Shown in pieces: positions 22,765-35,300 of a stretch of 64,000 nucleotides of DNA (position 1 is the first letter of the stretch; every line of letters begins with the position of its first letter). Position numbers and translations under genes: made by a program. The notes beneath the pieces were generated by a model. That model was not told the DNA's origin. It saw only the letters and a list, made by a program, of their open reading frames with translations, and did no database searches. The DNA is from Pisaster brevispinus. Its lineage: Eukaryota; Echinodermata; Asteroidea; Forcipulatida; Asteriidae. The stretch covers positions 124,001 through 188,000 of the forward strand of contig JAMKCF010000042.1 of assembly GCA_023634235.1 (NCBI GenBank), read 5' to 3'.

Positions 22765-25700
22765 TAGTGTCAACTACTTCAAATTAAAAACTCTCCATTG
22801 TAAATGTGAATCCTTTTTTTATATTATCACGTTCAAATTAATGAAATATTTTTCATAAAAATAAAGCATATAAACTATTCCCACATGATGCTACCAAATC
22901 AAAAGACTAGCCACCATCTTTACCACGGAGCTATGATTTTACCATAGATATGAACAGGTAGCATCATGGTAACATACATGTACATGTACATAAAAAAACA
23001 TGTACATTACATGTACGTCATCGGATGGGCAGATACGCACCTGTCCAGCTTCATGCTTCTATCGCGGGTTTCATGAACAGTGCCCTCTATTGGATAAACG
23101 TACCAGCAAGTCCACCACCGACGGGATGGGGCATGCGGAGAGAAACGTGGCAAATATCAGAGAAAATCCATCAGTTAGTAATTCTAATTGAAAAAACAAC
23201 GATCTTCGATTCTATAACAAACACATTTTCGAACAAAGAACAAGCCAATCATGACACGAGCCGCCATGGGAATGATATTGACTGAAGTCGCTTGACATGT
23301 TTAAAGTTCGCTCGGCCCCGCCACCCGGTCCCTCGAGGGCGCCGACGGGGGACGAGCGAAGTGTTCTGAGTTCTGCGCGAGTCCCGGTCTACGTACGTGG
23401 AGTGCCAATAATTGACACAGTGACCCTGAACTTTGCCAGTTTTTAACACGAATGCTGTACATTTTGAAAGAACTATTTAATGACATCCACATGACAAAAT
23501 ATCAAGGCAAGTTATGCGGTGCAGTTGAACTACTTCTTGCCTCTCAATATTGGTTACTAGTCATTTTTATAAAAGTAAACTTCAATCTCAATTAAATTAA
23601 GTGTGGCTTGTATGCTTACTGCGCTCAAAAGGGGATGGATTTCAACCTATATTTTAAAAACAAATGGAGATTTAGGATAAAAGAGATGAAATAGGCTTAA
23701 AATGACATCGCGTTTAATTGAACAAAACTATAGGTCGCTCTATCTTGATCATTGTCATGAATTCAAAGCTTCAACTGACCACCAAAGTTTGGAAGTCTGG
23801 GAAAAGGAAGCAATTATTGGTCATTATACTGTGTATATTTGTTATATTATGTATTTTGTATGATAAAATGGACAAAATATACATTCACTTAGCCCAAGAG
23901 GGGCCGTAAATTAACCAAGACATTAAATCCAGACTCAAAAACAGCTTGGTGTGTTTTAGAATCTATTGTTGGCTTACAATTTCTACATGCGGCCGGGTGG
24001 ATAGTAGACGGGGTACGGGGGGGGGGGTGTACTGCACCTCTCAAACCATGGAGCTATAAACTAGAACTCTATGCTCAAACTGAGTCCACCCATGGTCCAC
24101 CCATGGTCCACCCATCCACCTTGCGGCCGTTGTTACATTACAAGTGATCCCAGATATTCTTGCTAGGCCTACCAGTAAACATTCCCAATCTTTCTAAAGC
24201 AATAGCCCGGTTCAAGATTCGTTCATTGGTAAACAAATCAACAGCTGGAACCCGAGAGAAAAAAAATGGCTGAATTTGTAGGTCTGGCATAGAGCAAGGG
24301 GATTTGGGAACGGGTGAAGACCACCAAGGAACATGGGGCCTTGTTGACCAATGCCATTTTTTGACTTATTACCTCGAAGCATGGAGCTATAAAACGCTCA
24401 AAGTATCTCTCACTGAGAATCACTTGTCTCACTTTGGATGAATTATTACCAAGGATTAACGTCCAAGAGCGGTGGTAAACAAAATCCATCCTAACCACTC
24501 GGTTTTTTAAAGTTTTTTTTTTACTGTTTCAACGTGGTGGAGATGTGCGATCCAGAGCGCCCGTGCGTGCAGTACCCACCGCGGACTTAGTGCCGAAGAC
24601 CTCGAGGCCTTGAGCCTCGGCGACCGGCCCAGGCGAGCTTCAGACTTGGTGGAAAGGTCGGTCGCGTTGTATCGTTAATCACTCTCGTAAAAAAAACCTC
24701 ACATTCTTATTTGGCATTTTCTGGGTGATGCTGTAGTGTGGTACTTTGTCAAACAAAAGAAACGAATTTGAAAAAAAATCCACGCTAAGGAAGTGTTTAG
24801 ACGTTAAGTTTACACGCTGTTGCAAGCTTGTATTTGCCCATAAAAAAATGGTGTTTGTTTTCAAAACAATGAAAACACGTTAGCAGCAGCCCCTAAGCGT
24901 GCAAATCTGTAGGAGACAAAATGCGAAAATAGTTATCATTTGCAAAAGGGTTTTCTTTTTTATGATAAGAACACGATTGTTTTGGTAGTTCTTTTTCGTC
25001 TTGTAATAAAGTAATATTGATATGCGTGGGTTTGACGTCTTGCCATACAGTGCCGAAACTATGGTCAAATTTTAGGGGGCACAAGGGGGCACAGACATCA
25101 TTTGGGGTTTGGGCACGTGCCCCCGTGCCCCCGCCCCTCCTCCCGTTACGTCACTCCTTCTTGCTGGTGCACGGATGATTTTAAAACAGAACGTCTCAAA
25201 CAACCTAATGAACTAAGTTTGGGAGTCGAGTCGAAGGCGAGACAGAGTCCCGAGAGTGAAAATATTTAGGCCTACCTCTTTGGGTTTTTTTTCTTCATCT
25301 GCTACAAATGGTCTTCAAAATACTGCCGCTGCTGGGCTTATGTAGTTGCTGCTGTTCTTGTTGCTGTTGCTGTTGTTGCTGCTATTGCTGTTGCTGCTGC
25401 TGCTGCTGCCTGCTGCTGCTGCCTGGGTTTTTTTATTGTTGGAGGTGGTGGTGGTGGTGGTGAGGGCATGGTGGTGGTTTTTACAAGTAGGCGACAATCT
25501 TAACACAGATATTATGAATCCTTTTCATCACATTATATGGGGCTAACAAATTGTACACAATTAATAGTTCACAATTTAAAGCTGTAGAAAAAGAACCCTT
25601 GATATTGAGATATGTGGCTTTAAAAAAGAAGAAGGTATAGTTGATAACACAGACAAGCACCAGAAAACCAAAAACAGACTGCCCTTTACATAGACATGTT

Positions 25701-26184
25701 TTTCTTATATTTTAACATCTTATAAATAAAAATGCTGAATATATTCTCAGGCTTGCGTATACTTGTCGTCAGTGCTTTGGGATTTATTCTGCGCGCACAT
25801 CGGTTGAAAGTGTCAAAGTTTCAGTAAATTAATTCTGAAAAGCTGTCCTTAATCCTGAGGTTTGCATCTGTTTTATTTTGCGTGGGTCAGCGTGTGATCA
25901 AACCGGACACATAAAAGCCTCGTTGGGGGAAACTTGTAGATCTATGAGACAAACCAACCTTTAACTGTAGATGAGGACATTATGCGAAGCTTGGATATTC
26001 CAAACCATGATGACGGGGGACCAAAATAGGGTAGTTCAATATGAAAGCATTTCAATTTACACTATTTTCAAAGTCTAACGAGATCATGAAGATAATATTT
26101 GAATAGTCTACAGCTTCATAACTGGGCGATTTTTACTCTCAGAAAACAACGTTGTGTTTTGCTTGACATGGTTTTTTTTAGAGT
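22765..26184. other. Spacer between divergently oriented genes, mostly unrecognised
   Basis: Holds GC-richer patches at 23290-23420 and 24540-24670, a G9 run near 24020, a CCACCCATGGT triple repeat near 24090, and the CAG/CTG tract. One of the GC-richer patches might contain the anoctamin promoter and 5' exon on the minus strand, but I cannot place a donor with confidence. Confidence 0.4.
25320..25470. repeat. Compound CTG/TTG and GTG microsatellite
   Basis: Imperfect (ctg/ttg) triplets at 25345-25424 followed by (ggt)n at 25440-25465. They give poly-Leu or poly-Ser frames with no gene context. Confidence 0.9.
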
Positions 26185-26330
26185 GAGACAAATTGGCTGG
26201 AGCGAGACTTGAACCCGCGACCTCCGGCACAATAAACCGGATAATGCAGGTTCTTCAAGTCCCGCTCTATTGTCAGTTTTTCTTTGTTCAACCCCAAATT
26301 TATTTCAAATTTACCGAAATATCATGTGAT
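26185..26330. mobile_element. SINE family 3 fragment, rearranged
   Basis: Has both an inverted head (gagacttgaacccgcgacct) and a forward head (ataatgcaggttcttcaagt) followed by tctttgttcaaccccaaatt. It looks like two head pieces in opposite orientation. Confidence 0.6.
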
Positions 26331-27599
26331 AAGATCGAGCCTGTGTCTCTGTCAATATGAGGGCTGACATTCGGTCGAGTCCTGTCGAAAAGTTCCAGTC
26401 CGAAATTCACCGATAAAATGCTTGTTCAGACTGACCAGACCTGACTAAGCAAAATAGTTCAGAATTAAAGCTTAGAAAAACTATAGGAGAGAAAATTGGG
26501 AGGTTTTTTTTGTGGGCTGCCTAAAGAGGAAACGATGACTTACATATCGTCTGGTGATGTCTGACCCGCCATGCCAACTTGTCATAATCTTAAGATTTAC
26601 GATCTTGGCTCTTGTACAATGTTTGTTGGCGGTCACAAGAAAGGAAAAGACCCAAATGATGATTGGCTGCTCGACGAAGGTCCAAACGGCTTCACAACAT
26701 CGAGTCTGTTTTTGGCAGAAAAACACACAAAAACAAAAGTAATATTAAGCTATTAATTTGACTTTTTACATTGGATTTTTGTTTAAATATTCGAGCAATT
26801 TACTGAATTTATCTTTGAAAGTCGACTTTTAAGTGATATTTTAATGAGACTTTATTGTCTAGGCAGTTGAAAGAAAGTTAAGAAACACAGACAGAAAGAA
26901 AACAACATTAAATGTTTCAAATTTTTAGTTGCTGGTTACTTTCATGCAAGTTGGAGAGAAAACAATTTTGATAGGCTATAATTTGACATAATTTTAGGAA
27001 GTACCTAAGAAATGCATTACTTCAATAATGAAACTAAGAAATAATTATTCAGCCTGAAGTGAAGGCGGACAATTTAAGAACATGCTCAGTTCAAGAGCAA
27101 ACCTAGATTCAATCATTCATTCGATCATTTTTTAATTATTTGTTTACATGTGTAAAAAAAATAAATCAAAAGCTCAAAAGTAGCTCCATCTGTTACCAAA
27201 CACACGGGCCACTTTTTCTCGGCCAAAACATCCAAGTCTATCTAGCCCGGGGGCAAGGGGCTTGTGGCCAGCAGCCTCGGGGTACAAGATAAGCCCGCTG
27301 TATCCCTTCCTCCCCGCTCTAGACTAATGGAAACTTACAGATTTATGATAAAAATGATCCACAATGATTGCTAGTTGAAGAAACCCACAACCAATCACGT
27401 CCGGACTACAGGATTTCCAACAAGGTTATCCACGTATTACATTATTCCCCATCAAAATGTTTGACACTTGACAGTCATTCAGATGACAGACGTGGCACTC
27501 TGAATCCCGGCTTCTATGGACGGTTATGCATCAAAACATTTGGGCGCTTGGTGTTAATGGCGATGTCATGAATAAATTACCGAGACTTGTTGATGTACG
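26331..27599. other. Spacer, nothing recognised
   Basis: AT-rich sequence without a gene or clear repeat. A GC-rich patch (gcccgggggcaaggggcttg and following) lies at 27240-27320. Confidence 0.4.
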
Positions 27600-27619
27600 C
27601 ATCAAACTCACGTCTCGTT

Positions 27620-27812
27620 GGGTTTGCGGATTTGGCACAAGTCATTAGTGAATACTGGCGTCAATATTCACAACTTGCGCGCAAGTTTTGAATGTTGTCG
27701 GAAATAATATTGGCGTAATTACGACTTGCGCACAAGTCGTGAATTTTGTTGTGAAAACTTGGCGTCAATGTTCACGACTTGTGCGCCTCGGGCACAAGTG
27801 GCGAGAAAAAGA
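27620..27812. repeat. Cluster of ACTTGCGC/GCAAGT palindromes
   Basis: Three imperfect palindromes in sequence: acttgcgcgcaagt, acgacttgcgcacaagtcgt and acgacttgtgcgc...gggcacaagtggc, roughly 65 bp apart, separated by related ttggcgt-containing spacers; ggcacaagtc at 27633 may be a fourth half. Confidence 0.6.
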
Positions 27813-28535
27813 AAGGAACAAAGACGTTTACTACAGCAGGGCCCAACGTTCGTTGAACGTACTATTATTAATTATCGATATATTATTACGTTTAACCATG
27901 GTTTAGACCTTATGGATATGACGTCATTAGAGTAAGGCGACCTCCTCCGTCGGCTGGAGGTCAAAAGAAGGCTGCTCATTGACCCATCCTTTTTCATCAC
28001 CGTTTTAATCTCTAAGATGGCGGCGTGGTGACGTCAATGCGTCCATACTTTATTTGTAGACTTTTTCTGCTGAGCAAAATGTGTACGTGCTAAGTGGATT
28101 CATGAAACTAGACCATGGCAGTGAGAAGTTAGCTATAACTGCAGGTATGAAATAACACCACATTATTATTATGCTTAACAGCAGAATACAAACACAACGA
28201 AGGTGTCACCAACCAACGACGATGTGGTGCTGCAAGTCACTGGCTGATCCAGAGGGTGCAAATGGGCGCTCCCATCAACTGAATCCTACACTAAAGGAAA
28301 AGTGAACGACCCCCCACACAATCAAACGACTCTACGCCACGCCCCGGCAAATGGTTCTCTGTGAAACCGCCCATGAATGGGTTGAATGGGCCTATTATTA
28401 TTGCCAATTATGGTTTGATTGAATAAAGTGCAACATCAAAATCCCATTGAAATTCATTGGGAAGGTGTCTGGGATCCAGACAGCATCTTACAGACTAAAG
28501 CACAGTATTGGTTGGTTCGCGAAAAAACATTGATT

Positions 28536-28785
28536 GAGAAATATTTCCCTCTGAAAGCTCACTGATTCTAAAGTTCATACCAGTACCAATTCTCCAGAGA
28601 AATATTTCCATCTGAAAGCTCGCTGATTCTAAAGTTCATACCAGTACCAATTCTCCAGAGAAATATTTCCATCTGAAAGCTCGCTGATTCTAAAGTTCAT
28701 ACCAGTACCAATTCTCCAGAGAAATATTTCCATCTGAAAGCTCGCTGATTCTAAAGTTCATACCAGTACCAATTCTCCAGTGAAT
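28536..28785. repeat. 61-bp tandem repeat, four units
   Basis: Units start with agaaatatttcc at 28537, 28598, 28659 and 28720, exactly 61 bp apart. Later units are identical over almost all positions, and the array ends in a partial unit. Confidence 0.95.
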
Positions 28786-29532
28786 ATATTTCCCCTATCC
28801 TGCAACACTGTCTAATTCGAGTAAAAGGCATTCACAGACACCATTGCAAAAAATGCAAACTACCGTCGCTTATTTCTATCTCGAACATGCACAAAATTAC
28901 TACACGACATAATAAACCATTTTTTGTTGTTTTCACTGAAAACGAGACCAAGTTTAGTGAAAAATCCCATTGCTTTTTTTGTCTACATGATTGTAACTTG
29001 TCCAACTTGAAAACCAACAACTTTTCGGCAAAGGTTTGTATGACTATTATGCATGCAACCGGTTCAGTATACTGTTCAAAATTAACTCTTTAGATCATGC
29101 ACTCGTCAGTACTGAAATGAAACAGAGGTCAGAAAGAAAATAGTCAGGAACCGTTATGTATACAATGCAGGCCACTGATATACCCAGGGAACCGGACAAG
29201 GACGACCACCACATAAAGATATCAACCTCTTCAGACACATATATAAGAGACAAGAGATTAACGGTGTAATGTCCGTCTTAGTCTACCGTCTTCCTTTTCC
29301 CAGCAACCTCTTCACTCTCTCTCTGTCTCTACACCTTTCACTTATCTAAACAAGACGGCCTTAAAGACAACCGATGATGCGGTAATTACTCCGTGGGGAC
29401 ACAGCGTAATTGTTGTCTGTCGCCAGCTCGCGGTCCCCGTGTATAGAATACTTGGTATTTAGCCCTCCATGGTTTGGGTTCCATGGCGAGGCCGGGTGCC
29501 TGGGGTTCGTGTTTATCTGCTGATTCTAAGAT

Positions 29533-29658
29533 TGCGGTAACACCATGTCTACTGTATGTATACACTTTGCAATGTACATGTACGTATATGTAGATTGTTC
29601 TTGAGAACTTGTCTTGCTATTTTGTATGCCGCGGAGTACATTTCGAGATTTGGGAGTC
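29533..29658. mobile_element. Hairpin MITE family B, half copy
   Basis: Retains only the left arm (tgcggtaacaccatgtctac, gtagattgttcttgagaact, ccgcggagtac). The right arm is missing. Confidence 0.72.
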
Positions 29659-29696
29659 TGGACTAAAAAAGAACCGTCCTGGTTTATGAACTACTT

Positions 29697-29851
29697 TTGC
29701 CGATTTCACAAAGAGCTAAAGATCTACATCTTAGGCTGTGTATCAGTCTTAATTGCTAAGCAAAATGTGATGTCACAATACAAATCACTATGGTGATATT
29801 GACAACTCATCTTAAGATGAATCTCAGTGCCGTTTGTAAAATCGAGTCCAG
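29697..29851. mobile_element. MITE family D, complete copy
   Basis: Ends gccgatttcacaaag and gtttgtaaaatcgag are inverted repeats. Interior gctaagcaaaatgtgatgtc and catcttaagatgaatctcag match 3233-3336. Confidence 0.7.
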
Positions 29852-30139
29852 TGAGGTAGGAAATCGGCCGAGACTACTTCTTTCGCTGAGTGGATCGAAT
29901 TAGGGACTCTGTGTTCTTATCTGATCCTTGCTCTACGTGTATGCATTCACCGACTGAGACTGGAACTAACATACACATCTCTGCACATAGGCCTACAAAT
30001 CACAAACACTTCATGAGAGCCAAATCAAATTGGTCCATCCCTAAAAAGACCCAAATGGGAGAAGATATCGTCAGTTTTCAAAACGCATTTTTGAGTGTGC
30101 CAAAGTTAACTGCTTGTTTAGGCCCTATATTGTTTCATT

Positions 30140-31100
30140 AACATGTTTTTAAAAACGATCGTTCTTACGAACTTGCTGTGTTCAACAATGGGTCATTCCT
30201 CACTATGCTCTGTTGCAAACTCTGTATAAATAGCAATGAAAAGTGTACATTCAAGACTCACACTGGTAAGGCCTACTGCTACATGCAGGGTAACAAAGAT
30301 TTTCGTTTGGTATTATTATTTACAGATGCAAGGAAAGGTATTTGACTAATTTCAAAGTATATCTTTCAATTGCAGACATTACATGGTGCACACATTCTCA
30401 AATATGGATCCCTGTTGAGACTTCTGTTATTGTTCCTTTTTTTTACCCTGTACTTAACACTTTCCCATAGACTTTGTACACACATTTTCTTGTGGAGCAT
30501 CCCGGTCTTTAGAATTTTCATATGGAGACCTCGTTCCCTTTTTTGTTTTGTCCTGGGTCTTCATAAGGTACCGAATAATGAGCACAGAATCTAGCCCTGA
30601 AACACCGTCTTTCAAAACTGGGTTTTTTTTTAAAGAAGCGCGAAAAAGCGGACATGTTCGAGTACTGAAGATGGTCAACAACCAAAACATGATTCAGCAT
30701 TGAAACAAGATCAAAGTATGGTGATACTTGGTCGAGAAATGTGTTTTTCTTTTGGTTTTTGCGCCTCTGCCCAGTTTGCAAACAAACTTTTGAACGCAAT
30801 TATCAAGCCCGGGGTCCGTGGTTCACGGCGGGCTACCGACCACGCTACGAGATAGCAGAGCACCAGCGTATCGAACTCGCATTTTTTGCGTGTGTCTCTC
30901 ACTGGGTGCGTGAGTTTATGACGCTTGCACCATGGTTGTACAAGGGTGCATAACCTACCATAACATGGCCTGTAATGGGAGATATGCCACTAGAGCCGAG
31001 TGTGAAGTGCGAGGTATACGGTGCATCTAGCCATATGACTCGGCACGGATCCCAGACGAACGCTGACGAGTTGGATCCCTGGGGCGGTCCAGCCCGTCAC
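30140..31100. other. Hand upstream spacer
   Basis: No gene or clear repeat seen. GC rises from about 30780 onward (cggcgggctaccgaccacgc). Confidence 0.4.
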
Positions 31101-31139
31101 CGATCTTAGGGGAGGGGTTTAATACCAAATGGGGCTCGA

Positions 31140-31753
31140 CATCATTATCACAGGTGAACCACTCGAAGTCACATGACCACAGCTGATTACTGAGATTATC
31201 AGCCTGGAATTACCAACGCCGTGTCCACACCAAAGTGACATCAGTAGAGAGGACTTAATTTAGCCTGATAACAATTCAACGATTTGACCATAGTCTCTGG
31301 TGCCACCGTTGCACATGGACGTTCTGAATGTTAGCTAACAGCACTGCGGGCCTTCTTCTTCTTTTTACGGCCGAAGTTGCACCTCTCTCCTGCTCGCCTC
31401 TTCACAGTTCTGTACCTGACAAGGGCTTTGTTTTTGTTATCGTTGCACATAACATCACACAAATCAAGACAGACAAGCTGTTTGACCCTTCTGCAGATTG
31501 CCGACTTGCCGATCGGTTTGCCTAATTGGACGCAACGACTGCGCTGGTTATTACACGCGTATCAGATTTCGACTATAGGTGAGTTGAAGAGTGACTTTCA
31601 TCTGAGAGTGCCACACCAGTATTAATTTCACACTGTTCCAAAAAAAGCATATTTCTGAGGAAAGTCACCGGGAGGACTTGCTCCTTTTAGAAGGCGACCG
31701 ATTCAGTATAAAAAGCAAGGAGTTGGCTCGAGTTGTTGCAAAGCATCGTAACT
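31140..31753 (+). promoter_or_regulatory. Putative Hand promoter region
   Basis: A TATA-like element TATAAAAAG is at 31707-31715, 39 bp before the start codon, implying a very short 5' UTR if used. Upstream, TTATCA (31145-31150, a GATA site on the minus strand) directly abuts the E-box CAGGTG (31151-31156). Further GATA-like sites are at 31195-31200 and TGATAA at 31266-31271. Vertebrate Hand genes are GATA targets; whether these sites act here is inference. Confidence 0.4.
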
Positions 31754-32374
31754 ATGAGTATACTGAGTGAATTCCCACCAGTGCCTGTGAGCTTACAGCG
31801 GTCGCAAGACGAGCACATGTACCGTCACAACGGACACGGTAGATGCCCGTCCATCCCGGAGAACGACCAGGGCTACTTCCACGGACTCCTCCTCAGCCCC
31901 GCCGTGGCAGCTACCGGTGAAATGCCGCACGAGTACGGTAGCCCTGTCCAGTCTTACTCGCCATGCTCCCACACGTGCCAAGAACAGATCACCGTTAATT
32001 GCAACAGCCCTAACCTGGACTGCCAGTCCGCTCCCGGGAACTCATGCGATGAGCGGAGCACTCCCCCGGGCATGCCCGGCCCGCGACGCTTCGGTAAGCG
32101 AAGGTGCGCCACCAACAGCAACCGTAAGGAACGACGGCGGACGCTTAGCATAAATTCGGCCTTTTCTGATTTACGGGAATGTATTCCAAATGTGCCGGCA
32201 GACACCAAACTGTCCAAGATCAAAACTCTGAGACTAGCCACGAGTTACATTGCATACTTGTCTGAGGTCCTTGCCAAAGACGATGGAATCGGACCGGTGG
32301 ACGCGGCCAACTTCAAGGCGGAACTTATGAAGATGGAGGACCGTGAAAGAAGGAAGAAAGTTGACCGAGAAACG
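31754..32374 (+). CDS. Hand: Hand exon 1 (residues 1-207)
   Basis: Contains the N-terminal region and the entire bHLH. The middle (residues 70-110) is rich in Cys, Ser and Pro and unlike vertebrate sequences, which carry Ala or Gly stretches. The tail [12 protein letters not shown] is charged. Donor ACG|gtaagc. If the intron were retained translation would stop at 32434. Confidence 0.97.
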
Positions 32375-35300
32375 GTAAGCAAGCCTCAGACCCGTGTTTC
32401 TACTTTAATTCTTTGTATTGCACACACTTTCTGACTAGACGTCAACAATGGTCAAAAAATGACGTTGTTTTCAAACAAAAACCAAGTATTTTAAACTACT
32501 TTTACTCACTTTTTTATTAGACGGGCATGTGCCCGAGTTAATAAATGATTGGCAACAAAAGACAAGAGTACATTTTTTAAAAATCGTCCAAAATTACAAG
32601 TAAACAAGATTGAGTGTATCTCTTAGTCTTACCACAGGTGACCAAGAGTGTCGAACCATACTGCCAATGTCCTACTCTCAACCAATAATATTGGTTAGTG
32701 ACGCGAGTCTTGTCAGACCTGAGCAAAGAAAAACAATTATGTTTTGGTTAAATCGTGGAGGTCGTACAAGAAAAGCTGTGATCTCTTTTTTTCATCTGTA
32801 GTCATAACTAAAACATAAGATCGGGCCAAGGAAAGATTTTTAGGGGTAACGAACAATTAACGTCAGTCTATAAAGTACAATATTGAAGATAAGTAAATAT
32901 TAAATAAGGTTTACACAAAAAGGATGGAAATAAATGAAGTTTCCCAAAAATAATCTTCAATCATGAGCAACAGCTGTATAATTGTAACCATAAATGTACT
33001 TTTAGAAATTTTGAAATGGATTTAAAGAGACAGGATACCAATGCTGCTTTATCACTACCTTATTCTCTTGGAGTGTGTCCTGGTTTAAAAAAAGAAACTA
33101 TTCAAAAATGAGAACATCTTAAGGTTCAAATTGTGAATGGTTTTCACTATTTTTTTCATGACTCTCACAGCAGATTAAGCCAAAATGTCCACAGGTTTGT
33201 TATTTCATGGACATGGTTGATCACACACAACATGAACACTGTCTGGGACTATTTTGTCAGCTCCACCTTACCCGTCTAACACCCGTAACACCCGTATAAA
33301 TTATTCAAATGTATAAATAATCTTAAAGCTGATCAAAAGCGATGTCATTGTGTGTTTTTGTAATTCCTTACAAACAAGACAATGGTTTTTTCTGATTTCT
33401 ATGAGCAAGACGATGATTTGGTTTTCACATGAGCAGAGACGGTCGGTGTTTAGCCCTGCTTCCTCGTGAGCAATACTTTCGTGAGTTCATTAAAGATGTG
33501 CAGAATCAGATAAAGATGTTGTATTCGACAGACACCCACAAGTGACTTGAGTGAGCACAAAGTTGATTGAACAAATTAGAACAGAATATTATCTGTCAGC
33601 GCTACTTAAAACCATACGAGTTGATGCGACGTATGACGAAGTCGTGACCGTACTTTTATCACCGCGACGGGTAGATCCATGCCCGTGCTTCGGTGAGACA
33701 ATGACCCACGAGGTAGTGTGGCCAAGCCTGCTAATTATTACACAGATAAGCTGCAGGTCAATAAAAGAACAACTTTCCAAATACTACATCTAGGTGAAAA
33801 ATCCATGCAAATCCTCTGTTGGCTTTAATGCGTCTATAAATTTACAAACTTGCTGGAAGTCATAGTGGGGACTCGTCAGAGTTCAAGTTAGTGCTGGAGA
33901 AATCCTCGGTTTTGACATAAAACAGATAAGAAGGAAAGTGAGACGTCGTAAGAAGTTTGAGTTTTCTCTTTTGAAGTCAAACCAGATGCCACGATTAGAC
34001 TGCGTAATTTCTTCTCCCCTATGAACCTGTGACGCCAAGTGTCTCTTCCTTCTCTCTCGACTATACTATAAAGTGAATTTGGGTTCCACTTCATTCAGCT
34101 ATTGCAAAATGAAATACAAAAAAATATTCATGCTAATAAACAAATCAAATAAATTTTATTCAGAGAGAAATTATATTCAGATGAATTTTTAGCTGGCTTA
34201 AATATCCAAGATCATTACCCAAGTATTATTGTCATTTTGTTCTTGTATGAACGAACGAAAAGCGCACAGAAAAACCTTTCAAACGGCAGTAGCTACTTAA
34301 TTATAGTCAGTTGTATGATTAATCAATGTTGATATTAATACTATTTTAAATTCATAATATCTTTGAAACAATAAGTTAAAAGTAGCAAATTTTGACGCAC
34401 ATTTTGTCATCGTCTGTTAGAATGACATTCTGTTCCTAACTTCGGTCCTAATCTTGAGACTCTAAAGTCTCTGAAACTGAAGTTAAATTCGTTTAAATGC
34501 ATTTTTCTGGACATGGTTTGAGCTCTTAAAATTATCTTGAACTTAGCAAAATCAAGGTCATGGTTTGACTTCGAGAGTTCCGTTTCATTTTTTCCCCCTT
34601 CTTTTCCATAATAAGTTGTACCATTTTCTTCACAAGTTCAAGGGTGTTTTTACGTAGCGAGACAGATAGGGGACATTTGGGGCAATTGTGCCTTAGATGG
34701 AACAAGCTTGGATTTTGGCTTGCAGTAAGAGTACGTCACGGGAAAGTTATTTGGCTATAGAACCATCTAAGATCTGAATTTTGAAAAGAAATGTAGGTAG
34801 ATTAAAAAGCAATTGTCAAAATCTCAAAATGACTGTAGCATTGCTTGTTAGTCTACCTATTTTTTCAAAGGACAAATCCGCGACGGCCCCATAGTCAAAT
34901 ATCTTTTGACTGTGTGCCAAATTCCACCCTTGTACCTTGAAAGGCACAACCCCCATCACACGTCTGCCGAACTGACATTAACATTTACTGTCCAAATCAT
35001 TCTATAAGTAAACTGTCCTAATTGGTTTCTTTACGTCATAGTTTAAATGAATCTCTTCCAAGTTGCAGTGAGTTAAATCACGAACCTTTGCGGGTAGTTT
35101 TTGTGGTCAAGTACGACATCTGTTTTACAAAACTCTTCGTGGAAGAGATGCGTCATGTCACGCATTTTGTTACTGGTGTTACATAATGAAGAATTTATTG
35201 AACTATTTAGAGAGGCGGCAACGTTTGGACAACATTTCAAAGAATTCAAACTTTGACGTAGGCTTACTCTTACTAAAAAAAGGAATCTTTACAAAGAAGA

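Noticed and set aside
25346..25546. Poly-leucine frame resembling a signal peptide
   Set aside because: Direct translation of the CTG/TTG microsatellite.
31733..31753. Upstream extension of Hand (seven codons)
   Set aside because: It begins with TTG, not ATG. The ATG at 31754 gives the MSxxxxFP start seen in relatives.
31954..32241. 95-codon antisense frame over Hand exon 1
   Set aside because: Shadow of the GC-rich bHLH coding sequence on the other strand; no independent support.
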